A stretch of 36,888 nucleotides of DNA from Alphaproteobacteria bacterium (GCA_900767645.1 CAAFZY010000017.1:1-36888); one strand, 5' to 3'; shown: positions 1 to 7,502, counted from the stretch's first letter. Made by a program: numbers and translations. The notes: generated from the sequence alone by a model not told the origin.

Positions 1-20
1 AATATGTACAGACATAAAAA

Positions 21-58
21 TAAAGGATAAGATTAACATCTTATCCTTTATTCATTTT
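21..58. terminator. Rho-independent terminator, probably bidirectional
   Basis: A perfect 12-bp stem (21-32 with 39-50) with a 6-nt loop is followed on the plus strand by a T-rich tail. On the minus strand the other side is also T-rich. It lies just past the stop codon of the minus-strand gene ending at 65, so it can end that gene and any plus-strand gene entering from the left edge. Confidence 0.8.
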
Positions 59-64
59 TTAAGA

Positions 65-478
65 TTACGCTCTTGTAAAAACCCATTTTATCAATTCTGC
101 AAATAACATACCGAGACAAAAAGTTATAATGGAATAAAATAAAATCATAACCAGAGCAATACCAAAACCTGCAAAAGTAATTGTATTATCTAAAGTCATT
201 GCATTATCTAAAATAATTGTATTATCTACAATAATTGCATTATCTAAATTAATTGCATTATCTGAATTTAATGAAACTTTTGGATAAGCAAAAAATATTG
301 TCGCAAAAGCCGCTTCGACAAAAGCTAGTATTACTAAAATCTGTTGCCATCTTTTTTTACACTTTAAGAATTGATCGTTTAGACACGCTATTGTACCTAA
401 AACAAAGGTGACCAAAAGCACACAAAACACTATACCTGTTAGATTATAGGTATAGCAGTAAAGTTCCAAATACCACAT
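65..478 (-). CDS. Small membrane protein with internal 6-residue repeats
   Basis: I do not recognise this 137-residue protein. Three hydrophobic segments are visible, at about residues 13-33, 44-65 and 102-130, so it should be an inner-membrane protein. Between the second and third segments, residues 72-101 are a run of 6-residue units of the type L-D-N-A/T-I-x, encoded by the 18-bp DNA repeat at 179-268. The repeat would form a short Asp/Asn/Ile-rich loop, possibly outside the membrane. The ATG at 478 has no strong Shine-Dalgarno sequence. The gene stands alone and ends against the terminator at 21-58. The AT-rich composition and simple repeat suggest an accessory gene. That the frame stays open through the repeat supports real coding, but function is unknown. 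Confidence 0.6.
   Translation of the reverse strand: MWYLELYCYTYNLTGIVFCVLLVTFVLGTIACLNDQFLKCKKRWQQILVILAFVEAAFATIFFAYPKVSLNSDNAINLDNAIIVDNTIILDNAMTLDNTITFAGFGIALVMILFYSIITFCLGMLFAELIKWVFTRA
179..268. repeat. 18-bp tandem repeat, five units, in frame in a coding region
   Basis: Five consecutive 18-bp units start at 179, 197, 215, 233 and 251. Each fits the consensus AATTGCATTATCTAAAAT with one to three changes. Because 18 is a multiple of three, gain or loss of a unit would change the length of the encoded loop by six residues without breaking the frame. Confidence 0.9.
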
Positions 479-613
479 AATATAAATATCTCGACTTTAA
501 CGAACGTAGGTTCTCTACGGCTTTCTTTGGGTTAAAAATATAATTAATAATTTTCTTTGTTAAACATTATCATATAAAATCTATTGATTGTCAAGATAAG
601 AGGTAAAAACAAC

Positions 614-678
614 AAAAAGTACCTCGAAAGGTGCTTTTTATCAAATGGTGCGCGGTACTTTGCAATTATCGGACTGAA
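614..678 (-). repeat. Terminator hairpin plus GCACCA-ending repeat element
   Basis: An 11-bp stem (614-624 with 629-639, one G-T pair, CGAA loop) is followed at 645 by ATGGTGCGCGGTACT and then by TATCGGACT near 670. On the minus strand this reads as a sequence ending in GCGCACCA followed by a terminator. The same order of parts recurs at 1378-1438, with a different hairpin stem. It lies in a 244-bp gap (479-722) that otherwise shows only a small hairpin at 505-519. Function unknown. Confidence 0.55.
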
Positions 679-722
679 AATTATGATGAATATAAGCAGC
701 TTGAGTATAAGTTGGAGTTGCT

Positions 723-1163
723 TTAACTTATTTTTTCATACCGTTTATCCGCTCTTAATTTTTCAACTTCAACTACGCATTTTTTATAAGCATCGGCATC
801 TTTTCCAAACCTTTGAGCTATTTCTTTTAATCGCTCATCAAAAGTAAAATCTTCTCCGTTTGGTCCTGTCGACATATCGGCACAATTCAAAATAAACAAC
901 TCATCTGTCATATCATCAACTGTTTCATCACCATGCTGAGTAACTTCTTGCCAATATTGATAACCGGAGCGTTTGAGAATTTCGCCGCCGATTGCCGCAT
1001 GGGAAGCGTTACTTTCTATAAATTCGTAGCCTAAATCGTGCATAATGCCGAGCAAAAACATGTCTTCTGCATATTGCACATTATTTGGTTTTAATTTGTC
1101 TGCTAAAATCTTGGCTTTACGTGCCACACCTAAAATATGCTGCCATCTGCTTTCACTAATCAT
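723..1163 (-). CDS. HD-domain phosphohydrolase-like protein
   Basis: This 146-residue cytoplasmic protein has the metal-binding pattern of the HD superfamily: His9, the His42-Asp43 pair in the motif GIMHDLGY, His55 and His77 as further candidate ligands, and Asp96 in NCADMS. HD proteins of this size commonly hydrolyse phosphoester bonds of nucleotides, but the substrate cannot be read from sequence. The ATG at 1163 follows AGAGGT at a good distance. A palindrome (TTATAT-GCC-ATATAA, 1201-1215) lies about 40 bp upstream and could be an operator. The gene stands alone. It is compact compared with full metabolic HD enzymes but has all core residues, so it is probably intact. Confidence 0.75.
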   Translation of the reverse strand: MISESRWQHILGVARKAKILADKLKPNNVQYAEDMFLLGIMHDLGYEFIESNASHAAIGGEILKRSGYQYWQEVTQHGDETVDDMTDELFILNCADMSTGPNGEDFTFDERLKEIAQRFGKDADAYKKCVVEVEKLRADKRYEKIS

Positions 1164-1200
1164 ATTTACCTCTTAGTTATTTAGCACTGAACATAAGATG

Positions 1201-1215
1201 TTATATGCCATATAA
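1201..1215. promoter_or_regulatory. Possible operator palindrome upstream of the HD gene
   Basis: TTATATGCCATATAA is a perfect 6-bp inverted repeat with a 3-nt centre, placed about 38 bp before the start at 1163. Only the palindrome is seen; regulation is an inference. AT-rich palindromes of this length also occur by chance in this genome. Confidence 0.25.
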
Positions 1216-1300
1216 GTTGATATGTAAATATTGAAAAATTTTATCTGACTGGAATTTGATTCATCAAAATTATTGATTTTAAGGTATTTTATAATTAAAA

Positions 1301-1415
1301 GTCCGATAGCAAATGAAAAAATGGTATTTTAGGGAAGCAAATTATCGGACCTTTCGTAAACATACCCTAACAAAGCAAAAACCGCCTACAATGAGGCGGT
1401 TTTCAAAAATGGTGC
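1301..1415. repeat. 115-bp repeat module, copy 1 (left of amidotransferase)
   Basis: The module contains GTCCGATA at 1301-1308, its inverse TATCGGAC at 1343-1350, a 25-nt spacer, then a 40-bp block (1376-1415) that is identical, base for base, to 2557-2596. The 40-bp block carries a 10-bp terminator-type stem (1378-1387 with 1394-1403). The spacing of all parts equals that of copy 2, although the sequence between them differs. The 388-bp gap at 1164-1551 consists of this module, a downstream tail to about 1495, and the amidotransferase ribosome-binding site. Confidence 0.8.
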
Positions 1416-1551
1416 GCGATACTATGCGCGTATCGGACTAAAGAGTATGGGGATTTTAAGGAATTAACAAGGAAAATTGAGTCGTTTGAAAACAAAGAAT
1501 GTAGTTGAAAATCAAAATTTATTTTTGTAGTATGCTTAAAGGAGAATTTAT

Positions 1552-2490
1552 ATGAAAAAAACGCAAGATTTGTATTTACAATATATCCCGGAATTTGATT
1601 CTTACGGTATAAAAAAGGAAGTTGTTGCTCAGCTTAGTGAAAAAGGAATTGTAGCTAAGATTTTGTTACCAAAAAATTTACAGAAAAATGACACAAAGCA
1701 AAAGCCGACGATTGGTTTTTTGTTGGGACAGGATAAGTCAGATAATGGGGGTGAATACTACACAATCAGCAATAGTTATTTACAAGCAATATTGAATACA
1801 GGTTCAGACATACGTTTTCTAGACTACGAAAATCCTTATCAACAAATGAAAGCCTGTGACTGCGCCGTTTTGCCAGGGGGTGTTTTTAATAATCCTGAAA
1901 ACTTTTATATTGATGGTAAAGTTTTAGGTGATGAAATAGGTAAGCGTTATTTTGCCTATCGTTCTGTAATTGCAGAAGCCTATAAAACAAAAAAACCTTT
2001 ACTTGGAATTTGTGCTGGGGCCCAAATGATTGGTGCTTTGCTCGGTAATATGAAGATGTATCGTGACCTCAAAAGTGAAGTTTTGCATCCGGCCATTCAC
2101 AACCCAAAGGAAGAAACAGATGTTCGTGTGCATCAAATCAAATTGTTAAAAAATACGCCAATTTTTGATATTATGGGAATAGATAAAAATGAAAATCATA
2201 TTCTCATCAATTCACGACACAATCAATCTATGGTGCAAGATGTTTTACAAGATTATGTTATAGGTACACCTAAAGTTAAAATGGATATTTATGCCATTTC
2301 TGAGGCAGACGGCATACCTGAAATTTGGGGCAATGAAGAGGCTGGTATTTTGTGCGTTCAAGGTCATCCTGAAGATTTGGTAAGTGACGGTAAGATGCAA
2401 AATATCTATAATTATATTACCCACAAGGCAAAAAAACATAAATTGCGATACAATTCTCTTGTCTTTCAAAAAGATGAAAAAGTCCGATAA
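1552..2490 (+). CDS. Class-I glutamine amidotransferase-like / peptidase C26 family protein
   Basis: The protein has 312 residues. After a leader of about 50 residues, residues 51-290 have the class-I amidotransferase layout. The nucleophile is Cys154 in LGICAGAQ. The catalytic His272 and Glu274 lie in VQGHPE, and an oxyanion-type loop is seen at VLPGG. The pattern is closest to the C26 branch (gamma-glutamyl-GABA hydrolase-like), which cleaves gamma-glutamyl amides, but the substrate is not determined. The start is supported by AAGGAGA just upstream. No synthetase or biosynthetic partner is adjacent. The gene sits alone between two copies of a 115-bp repeat module, and its stop lies just after the second copy begins (GTCCGAT at 2482), so the last codons are shared with the repeat. 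This suggests a mobile or duplicated cassette. Confidence 0.8.
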   Translation: MKKTQDLYLQYIPEFDSYGIKKEVVAQLSEKGIVAKILLPKNLQKNDTKQKPTIGFLLGQDKSDNGGEYYTISNSYLQAILNTGSDIRFLDYENPYQQMKACDCAVLPGGVFNNPENFYIDGKVLGDEIGKRYFAYRSVIAEAYKTKKPLLGICAGAQMIGALLGNMKMYRDLKSEVLHPAIHNPKEETDVRVHQIKLLKNTPIFDIMGIDKNENHILINSRHNQSMVQDVLQDYVIGTPKVKMDIYAISEADGIPEIWGNEEAGILCVQGHPEDLVSDGKMQNIYNYITHKAKKHKLRYNSLVFQKDEKVR

Positions 2491-2596
2491 TTATGATGGA
2501 ATTTCTGTTTTTGAAAATCAAACAATCGGACTTTTGGGGATTCAGCCCCGATATATCAAAAACCGCCTACAATGAGGCGGTTTTCAAAAATGGTGC
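2482..2596. repeat. 115-bp repeat module, copy 2 (right of amidotransferase)
   Basis: GTCCGAT at 2482-2488 and ATCGGAC at 2525-2531 span the same 50 nt as in copy 1. They are followed by the same 25-nt gap and the identical 40-bp block at 2557-2596, with its hairpin at 2559-2568/2575-2584. The module starts inside the last codons of the amidotransferase gene and runs directly into a copy of the tRNA-Thr 3' end. Confidence 0.8.
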
Positions 2597-2606
2597 CGCT
2601 GGCAAG
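2590..2606 (-). repeat. Partial duplicate of the tRNA-Thr 3' end
   Basis: ATGGTGCCGCTGGCAAG at 2590-2606 is identical to 2776-2792, which is the CCA end, acceptor strand and part of the T stem of the tRNA-Thr gene. On the minus strand it is followed by the terminator hairpin at 2559-2584, as the true tRNA is followed by its own. No D or anticodon arm accompanies it, so it is a fragment, not a second tRNA. Confidence 0.75.
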
Positions 2607-2740
2607 CTTGTGCGGTGGCGGAGCACACCGCAGCCTGACGGCCTCGCAGTTCAAGAACTGCTCGCTTTCCCTCGCCGAACTTCGGCCGGCTCGGTCACCG
2701 GACGTTGCTGCGCAAGTCCAACCTTCAGCCAACATAACAA
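2597..2740. other. GC-rich block with consecutive hairpins, no convincing gene
   Basis: This block is far richer in G and C than its surroundings. It carries hairpins at 2611-2617/2626-2632 (TGCGGTG, 8-nt loop), 2646-2661 (GCAGTTC-AA-GAACTGC) and 2674-2686 (GCCGAA-C-TTCGGC, whose inner pairs cannot all form). Open frames exist on both strands, as expected for GC-rich DNA, but none has a ribosome-binding site or recognisable product. It could be a structured RNA, an extragenic repeat or a foreign insertion between the two tRNA-end copies. Confidence 0.5.
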
Positions 2741-2779
2741 CCATTAAAAAAGCCTCCGCGAGGGAGGCCTTTTTAATGG
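2741..2779 (-). terminator. Terminator immediately downstream of tRNA-Thr
   Basis: A 17-bp stem with one mismatch (2741-2757 with 2763-2779) and the loop GCGAG ends, on the minus strand, in a run of T. The outer base pairs include the encoded CCA end of the tRNA, so tRNA 3' end and terminator are directly fused. Confidence 0.75.
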
Positions 2780-2851
2780 TGCCGCTGGCAAGAATCGGAC
2801 TTGCGACCCCGTCATTACCAATGACGTGCTCTACCACTGAGCTACAGCGGC
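2777..2851 (-). tRNA. tRNA-Thr (anticodon GGT)
   Basis: Read on the minus strand, the gene folds as a full cloverleaf: acceptor GCCGCTG with CAGCGGC, D arm GCTC/GAGC, anticodon stem CGTCA/TGACG with loop TTGGTAA (anticodon GGT, reading ACC/ACU), a short variable region, and T arm GCAAG/CTTGC with loop TCCGATT. The discriminator is A and CCA is encoded. Length with CCA is 75 nt. A promoter-like sequence lies upstream and a terminator directly downstream. The 3' end is duplicated at 2590-2606, which suggests use as an integration target. Confidence 0.95.
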
Positions 2852-2877
2852 ATGGTTAATTTCATCATGCGAAAAGT

Positions 2878-2906
2878 AACATACCTAATCATTTTATAAA
2901 AATCAA
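2878..2906 (-). promoter_or_regulatory. Promoter-like -35/-10 for tRNA-Thr
   Basis: On the minus strand TTGATT (2901-2906) and TATGTT (2878-2883) are separated by 17 bp, a sigma-70-type spacing, and sit about 27 bp before the mature 5' end of the tRNA. The gap 2852-3040 shows no gene. Confidence 0.5.
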
Positions 2907-3040
2907 CACTTTTTTTGTGTTTTTTGCATTTTTTTATTTTTCCTGCTCTATAAAGGCTGTGGATAGTTATTTTGATGTTTAAATTAAAACAAAACGGCAT
3001 ATAATAAAAACGCCGATAGTTAATTTTAAGGTCTGAAAAT

Positions 3041-5134
3041 ATGAATATTGTGCCCACTGAAAATAAAGATTTACCCGAGTTTTTGCAAAAAGAAGCATCG
3101 TCTTCTAACGTAATTCCATTTGCCAAGCCGGAACAAGCCGAACATCATTATTCCCGCAAGCCGCTGTTGCTGGTAACGGTTGTTTGGTTCGGATTGCTGT
3201 TCTTGTATATTCAGTTTGCGTTGGGGTGGAGCGGACTTACCGCGCTGTTGCCGACGGAATTTGTAACTTTTTTGGCCGGCGCGTTCTTGTCGTGGGGAGC
3301 TTTGGCGGTGTTTGTGGTTTGGCTGCAACGCTCATTGCTGGCGGTAAATCAGGCCTCGCTCGTTGAGCAAAGTCTTAAAAAGGTTTTAAACTCGCAGAAT
3401 GAAAATATGCTTTCGGAAGTTATTACGCAAGCTTTGCAAAAGCAAATCAAGTTATTAACCGCGGCAACCGCCGAAATGGCGGAACAAACCAAAAAGTTAA
3501 AATCCGCGCTTGATGTCAAAGCGAAAGAATTTGCTGAAATTAATGAGGCTCTTAATGCTTTTGCCGGCGGAAACCTTGATAAGTTAAGTGAATCTGCCAA
3601 CGGATTGGTTGCCGCCTGTCAAAATGTTGCAACAACTGCCGAACAGTCCTCTGAGCGGTTTGCGGCAAGTTCTGAGCAACTTAAAACCAATGCCGCCGCC
3701 TTAGCCGATGAGCTTAATCCCTTAATTAATGAAACGGTTTCAACCGCCGAATATCTTAAAAACGCATTACAAGAAGATAAAAGTTTTATTTCAGAGGCCA
3801 ATGTCGAACTTGAAAATTTTGCTGCCGCCGGTCGCAAACATATAGAGGATATGGCGGCGATTTTTGAAAACAACGGTAAAAATCTTGAAAAAACCTTTTT
3901 GCAGACCGCCGATGGGTGCGAAGAAATTTACAAACGTCTTGACAGCGGTATTTCGCATATTGAAAACAGCTTGAAAACTCATAAAGAGCTGGCGGCGGAA
4001 CAATCGGCGCTACTTGATAAAAATTCGTCATACCTTGACAGCAAGCTTGGCGAATACGGTCGTTTAATAAGTTTGGAAGTTGAGGCGATGATTGCTCGCT
4101 CTTCAACTCTTGAAAACAACGTTAAAGCTCAGCTTTCCGCATTAAATGAGGCGCGCGCCGGCATTGACCGTATTTTAGACGGCGCCAATAACAGTTTGGA
4201 GCAAAAATCAGATAAAGCGGTTAAAAATATTGCTAAAATTGTTGCCAATCTTGAATCAGAGCTTACCAAGCTTAACGAATTTATTAAAAAGACTGAAAAT
4301 AAGAACACTGAAATTCAGACAGTTGCTGAAAAAATCACTCATAAAATTGCCGGCATCAGCTCTGATTTGGGCAAAAACGTTGATGATCTTAAATTGCGCG
4401 CGGTTGAGGCGATAGATAAATTTAACGAAGTAAGCGGCGAAGTTAATAAAAACACGGCGCAACTTACCGAAAGCGCTAATGTAATTGTGGCTAAAGGTAA
4501 GGAAGGTGCCCTGGCTCTTGAAGCGCAGAGCGCTCATATTACTCAAGCCGTAAATACGGTTGAAGAGGTTAAAGCGCATATTGCGCAAATCGGCAAAGCG
4601 CTGAATGCGACGGCCGAAAATTCCGCCACGGTTTTTGCCGCCTATAAAAATCAGATTGACGATTTTGGCAGTTTGGTAAACAAGCAGGTTGAAATGTTAA
4701 ATGAGAGCCGCGCTCATTCAGAGCAAGAGCTTTCCGCTATCAGACAAAAGTATGAAGACTTGAGTGTTGACAATTTTTTGGAGCGTTCGTCGGGACTGAT
4801 TCAAAATTTGGAAAATATTTCCATAGATATAAACAAGCTGTTTAATAAAGACGAAGACGAACTTTGGAAAAAGTTTTATGACGGCGATCACGGTGTTTTT
4901 GCCCGCTATGTGGTTAAAAATTTAAACCGCAAGCAGATTGTTAAAATTCGCGATGAGTACGAAAAAAACACCGATTTTCGTAAAATTGCCGATAGCTATA
5001 TCAGCGATTTTGAATCGTTGATGACTGCGGCGCGCAATGCTGAAAAGCCCGAAATATTGCTTGCTATGCTTTCAAATACCGATGTCGGCAAAATTTACTA
5101 TGTTATTGCCCGCGCGCTAGACCGAATTAATTAG
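3041..5134 (+). CDS. Membrane-anchored long coiled-coil protein, unknown function
   Basis: This is a 697-residue protein that I do not recognise. A short polar N-terminus is followed by two hydrophobic helices (about residues 41-61 and 72-97), and then by a very long Ala/Lys/Glu-rich helical region (about 105-590). That region has heptad-like spacing and many leucine and alanine positions, typical of coiled coils. The last hundred residues are less repetitive and may form a small folded domain. The expected topology is an inner-membrane hairpin with a long cytoplasmic rod. Such layouts occur in chemoreceptor-like, RmuC-like and cell-envelope scaffold proteins, but no methylation, HAMP or nuclease motif is visible. 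The stop is 10 bp before dusB, so the two may be co-transcribed. The ATG at 3041 has only a weak ribosome-binding site. Confidence 0.75.
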   Translation: MNIVPTENKDLPEFLQKEASSSNVIPFAKPEQAEHHYSRKPLLLVTVVWFGLLFLYIQFALGWSGLTALLPTEFVTFLAGAFLSWGALAVFVVWLQRSLLAVNQASLVEQSLKKVLNSQNENMLSEVITQALQKQIKLLTAATAEMAEQTKKLKSALDVKAKEFAEINEALNAFAGGNLDKLSESANGLVAACQNVATTAEQSSERFAASSEQLKTNAAALADELNPLINETVSTAEYLKNALQEDKSFISEANVELENFAAAGRKHIEDMAAIFENNGKNLEKTFLQTADGCEEIYKRLDSGISHIENSLKTHKELAAEQSALLDKNSSYLDSKLGEYGRLISLEVEAMIARSSTLENNVKAQLSALNEARAGIDRILDGANNSLEQKSDKAVKNIAKIVANLESELTKLNEFIKKTENKNTEIQTVAEKITHKIAGISSDLGKNVDDLKLRAVEAIDKFNEVSGEVNKNTAQLTESANVIVAKGKEGALALEAQSAHITQAVNTVEEVKAHIAQIGKALNATAENSATVFAAYKNQIDDFGSLVNKQVEMLNESRAHSEQELSAIRQKYEDLSVDNFLERSSGLIQNLENISIDINKLFNKDEDELWKKFYDGDHGVFARYVVKNLNRKQIVKIRDEYEKNTDFRKIADSYISDFESLMTAARNAEKPEILLAMLSNTDVGKIYYVIARALDRIN

Positions 5135-5144
5135 GCGAGCTTAA

Positions 5145-6116
5145 ATGACCGGAATGTTGCCCAAACAAGTTTTTTTAGCCCCGATGGCCGGAATTACCGA
5201 TAAGCCGATGCGCCGCATGGTGCACGCTAAAAGCGGCAATGATGTTGCGCTGATTTCGGAAATGGTGGCAATTAACGCTCTTTCGCGTAAAAATGCAAAA
5301 ACATACCGCATTGCCGATGTGCGTGATGAGCCGTATCCGGTGATTGTGCAGCTTGTGGGCGCCGATGAAGTGCTTTTTGCCGATGCCGCGCAGTTGGCGG
5401 CGGAATTGGGGGCAGCCGGAATAGATATAAATATGGGATGTCCGGTGCGTAAAATTATTACCGGTGGCGCCGGTTCGGCGTTAATGAAAAATCCGGAGCA
5501 GGCTGCCAAAATTATTAAATCCGTAAAAAATGCCGTGAAATTGCCGGTCAGCGTAAAATTTCGCAAAGGTTGGGACAATAACAGTGTTAATGCAACGGAT
5601 TTTGCTAAAATGTGCGAGGCGAGCGGCGCTGATTTTATTACCGTGCATGGCAGAACCCGCGCGCAAGGATATTCCGGCACGGCAGATTGGAATATTATTA
5701 AAGAAGTTAAGAGCGCGGTAAAAATTCCGGTGGTGGGCAATGGCGATGTAACATCTCCGCAGTCGGCGGCAGAGATGATAAAACAAACCGGCTGCGACGG
5801 AGTAATGATTGGGCGTGCGGCATTGGGCGCTCCGTGGCTTACCGGCGAAATTGCAAAATATTTAAAAACCGGCTCGCTGCCGCAAAAACAGCCTGCGCAA
5901 GAGGTTAAAAACACTTTATTGAAGCATATATCGCTTTTAACCGAATATTACGGCGAAAAATTGGCGTTGGCGCTCTCACGCAAATATGTGTGTTGGTATT
6001 CTAAAAATTTTCACGATGCCAAACGTTTCCGTGAAAATTATATGAAGATAAATGATTATCAAGCCGCAGTTGCTGAAATTAACGCCTATTTTGATCAAAA
6101 CGGGGAGGAAGAGTAA
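5145..6116 (+). CDS. dusB: tRNA-dihydrouridine synthase B (NifR3 family)
   Basis: This enzyme reduces specific uridines in the tRNA D-loop to dihydrouridine with FMN and NAD(P)H. The 323-residue protein has the family layout. FMN-binding APMAGITD is near residue 12, and the catalytic Cys99 sits in DINMGCP. The RKGW and VHGRTR segments of the TIM barrel are present, and GNGDV and IGRAALG bind phosphate. A C-terminal helical tRNA-binding domain follows. Length is normal for the family. The ATG at 5145 follows the coiled-coil gene by 10 bp. The stop overlaps the trkA start by one base (TAATG), indicating translational coupling. In many alphaproteobacteria dusB (nifR3) is followed by ntrBC and ntrYX and only then trkA; here it abuts trkA. 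Confidence 0.95.
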   Translation: MTGMLPKQVFLAPMAGITDKPMRRMVHAKSGNDVALISEMVAINALSRKNAKTYRIADVRDEPYPVIVQLVGADEVLFADAAQLAAELGAAGIDINMGCPVRKIITGGAGSALMKNPEQAAKIIKSVKNAVKLPVSVKFRKGWDNNSVNATDFAKMCEASGADFITVHGRTRAQGYSGTADWNIIKEVKSAVKIPVVGNGDVTSPQSAAEMIKQTGCDGVMIGRAALGAPWLTGEIAKYLKTGSLPQKQPAQEVKNTLLKHISLLTEYYGEKLALALSRKYVCWYSKNFHDAKRFRENYMKINDYQAAVAEINAYFDQNGEEE

Positions 6117-7477
6117 TGAAAATTATTGTTGGCGGAGCCGGCAGTGTCGGGCGCAGTATTGTTGATTATTTAAGCCGCGGAAACAATGACATTGTGGTGG
6201 TTGATATAAATCAAGACCGCCTTAATGAAATTTCGCGCGAGTTTGATATTCAGCCGGTTTTGGGCTCTATTTCGCACCCTGAGGTGCAAGAAAAAATCGG
6301 CGCCGAAAAAGCTGATATTTTAATTGCCGCCACCAATAATGACGAGGTTAATATGGTGGCGTGTCAGGTTGGTTACTCGCTGTTTAATATCCCTAAAAAA
6401 ATTGCCCGCATAGATTCGGAATATTTTTTAAGCCCGCTCTGGAACACTCTGTTTAATGAAAAAAATATGCCGGTTGATTTGGCAATTTCTCCCGATATGG
6501 AAATAGCCGAAACCATTTTGCGACTGATAAAACTTTCCGGCAGCCGCGAGGTATACCCGTTAGCGGATAAAAAGCTCACTTTAGTCAGTTTTAAGTGCTC
6601 GGGAGCTTGCCCGCTGTTTGGTTTTACAATGAATGAAATTTATGAAAACTTCCGTGAGATTAATTTTTTAATTGCGCAGATTGTGCGTGATAACGTAAAT
6701 TTTTATCCTAAAGCCGATGAAGAATTTAAATCCGGCGATGAAATTTACGTTTTGGCGGCGACAGTTGACATTGAAAGTTTAATGGAAGGATTCGGCGTCG
6801 GGCAAAAAAACAATGAAAATATCGTAATTTTCGGCAGCAATGCCATTGCTTATGACATTGCGCAAACGCTTGAAGACGATGATAACATTTTGAGCTGCAA
6901 AATTATTACCGCCGATGCCGCCAATGCCCAAAAAATTGCCGGCACGCTTGAAAAAACCGTGGTGATTCAGGGCGAGATGATGAGCGATGTTATTTTGCGC
7001 GATGCCGGTATTGATTCCGCCGATATGACTATTGCCGTAACGGCGCAGGACAAAGACAATTTGCTGGCATCATTACTTGCCAAGCATAACCATATTTGTT
7101 CCACCGTGTCGTTGGTAAATTCGCGCGCGTACGATGACTTAATTGACAACATCGGCGATAACATAATTGTTGACCGCTCCACCGTTACCATTTCAAAAAT
7201 TTTGCAGGATATCCGCAAGGCTAACTTGTATAACGCTTATTCGTTAGGGCGTGGTTTCAGTGAGGTTTGGGAGCTTAAAGTAAATGAAAACAGCCCGCTT
7301 GCCGGTCGCCGAATTTCCGATTTTATTTTGCCGGAACGCTGCAAAATCGCCGCGCTGATACAAGGTGAAAAAGTTGTTTTTGCTCCTGCCGCTGAACAGG
7401 TTAATGACGGCGATATTGTAATTGCGATGGTGTCGCCGACCGGTATTAAAAAAATGGAACAAATCGTCGGGTATTGA
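6116..7477 (+). CDS. trkA: Trk potassium transporter regulatory subunit TrkA
   Basis: TrkA is the peripheral cytoplasmic subunit that binds NAD(H)/nucleotides and gates the TrkH/G potassium channel. The 453-residue protein, close to the usual length, has two tandem RCK modules. The first Rossmann motif, GGAGSVGRS, is at the very N-terminus, with VVVDIN ending the second strand. A second Rossmann half begins near residue 230 (IVIFGSNAIA) but has a degenerate glycine motif. Each half is followed by a TrkA-C-type domain (the last about residues 370-453). No trkH or trkG is present in the window. The start overlaps the dusB stop. The next gene follows after 25 bp, so trkA is internal to a probable operon. 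Confidence 0.93.
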   Translation: MKIIVGGAGSVGRSIVDYLSRGNNDIVVVDINQDRLNEISREFDIQPVLGSISHPEVQEKIGAEKADILIAATNNDEVNMVACQVGYSLFNIPKKIARIDSEYFLSPLWNTLFNEKNMPVDLAISPDMEIAETILRLIKLSGSREVYPLADKKLTLVSFKCSGACPLFGFTMNEIYENFREINFLIAQIVRDNVNFYPKADEEFKSGDEIYVLAATVDIESLMEGFGVGQKNNENIVIFGSNAIAYDIAQTLEDDDNILSCKIITADAANAQKIAGTLEKTVVIQGEMMSDVILRDAGIDSADMTIAVTAQDKDNLLASLLAKHNHICSTVSLVNSRAYDDLIDNIGDNIIVDRSTVTISKILQDIRKANLYNAYSLGRGFSEVWELKVNENSPLAGRRISDFILPERCKIAALIQGEKVVFAPAAEQVNDGDIVIAMVSPTGIKKMEQIVGY

Positions 7478-7502
7478 TAAATTTTAATATGAAAGACTGA
7501 TT

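Noticed and set aside
584..847. Plus-strand 87-residue frame across the repeat near 646
   Set aside because: It runs antisense into the HD-domain gene and consists of repeat sequence at its start; no ribosome-binding site or family pattern.
1301..1438. Possible CRISPR-like array from repeated ATCGGAC/GTCCGAT words
   Set aside because: The words are short, inverted, irregular in number and not separated by equal unique spacers of CRISPR length; no cas gene is in the window.
1380..1500. A second tRNA gene on the minus strand ending at 1410
   Set aside because: It has a GCACCA end and a downstream terminator, but no D, anticodon or T arm can be folded from the preceding bases.
2556..2859. Overlapping frames of 84-95 residues on both strands
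   Set aside because: They cross the tRNA gene, two terminators and the GC-rich block. They arise because GC-rich DNA has few stop codons.
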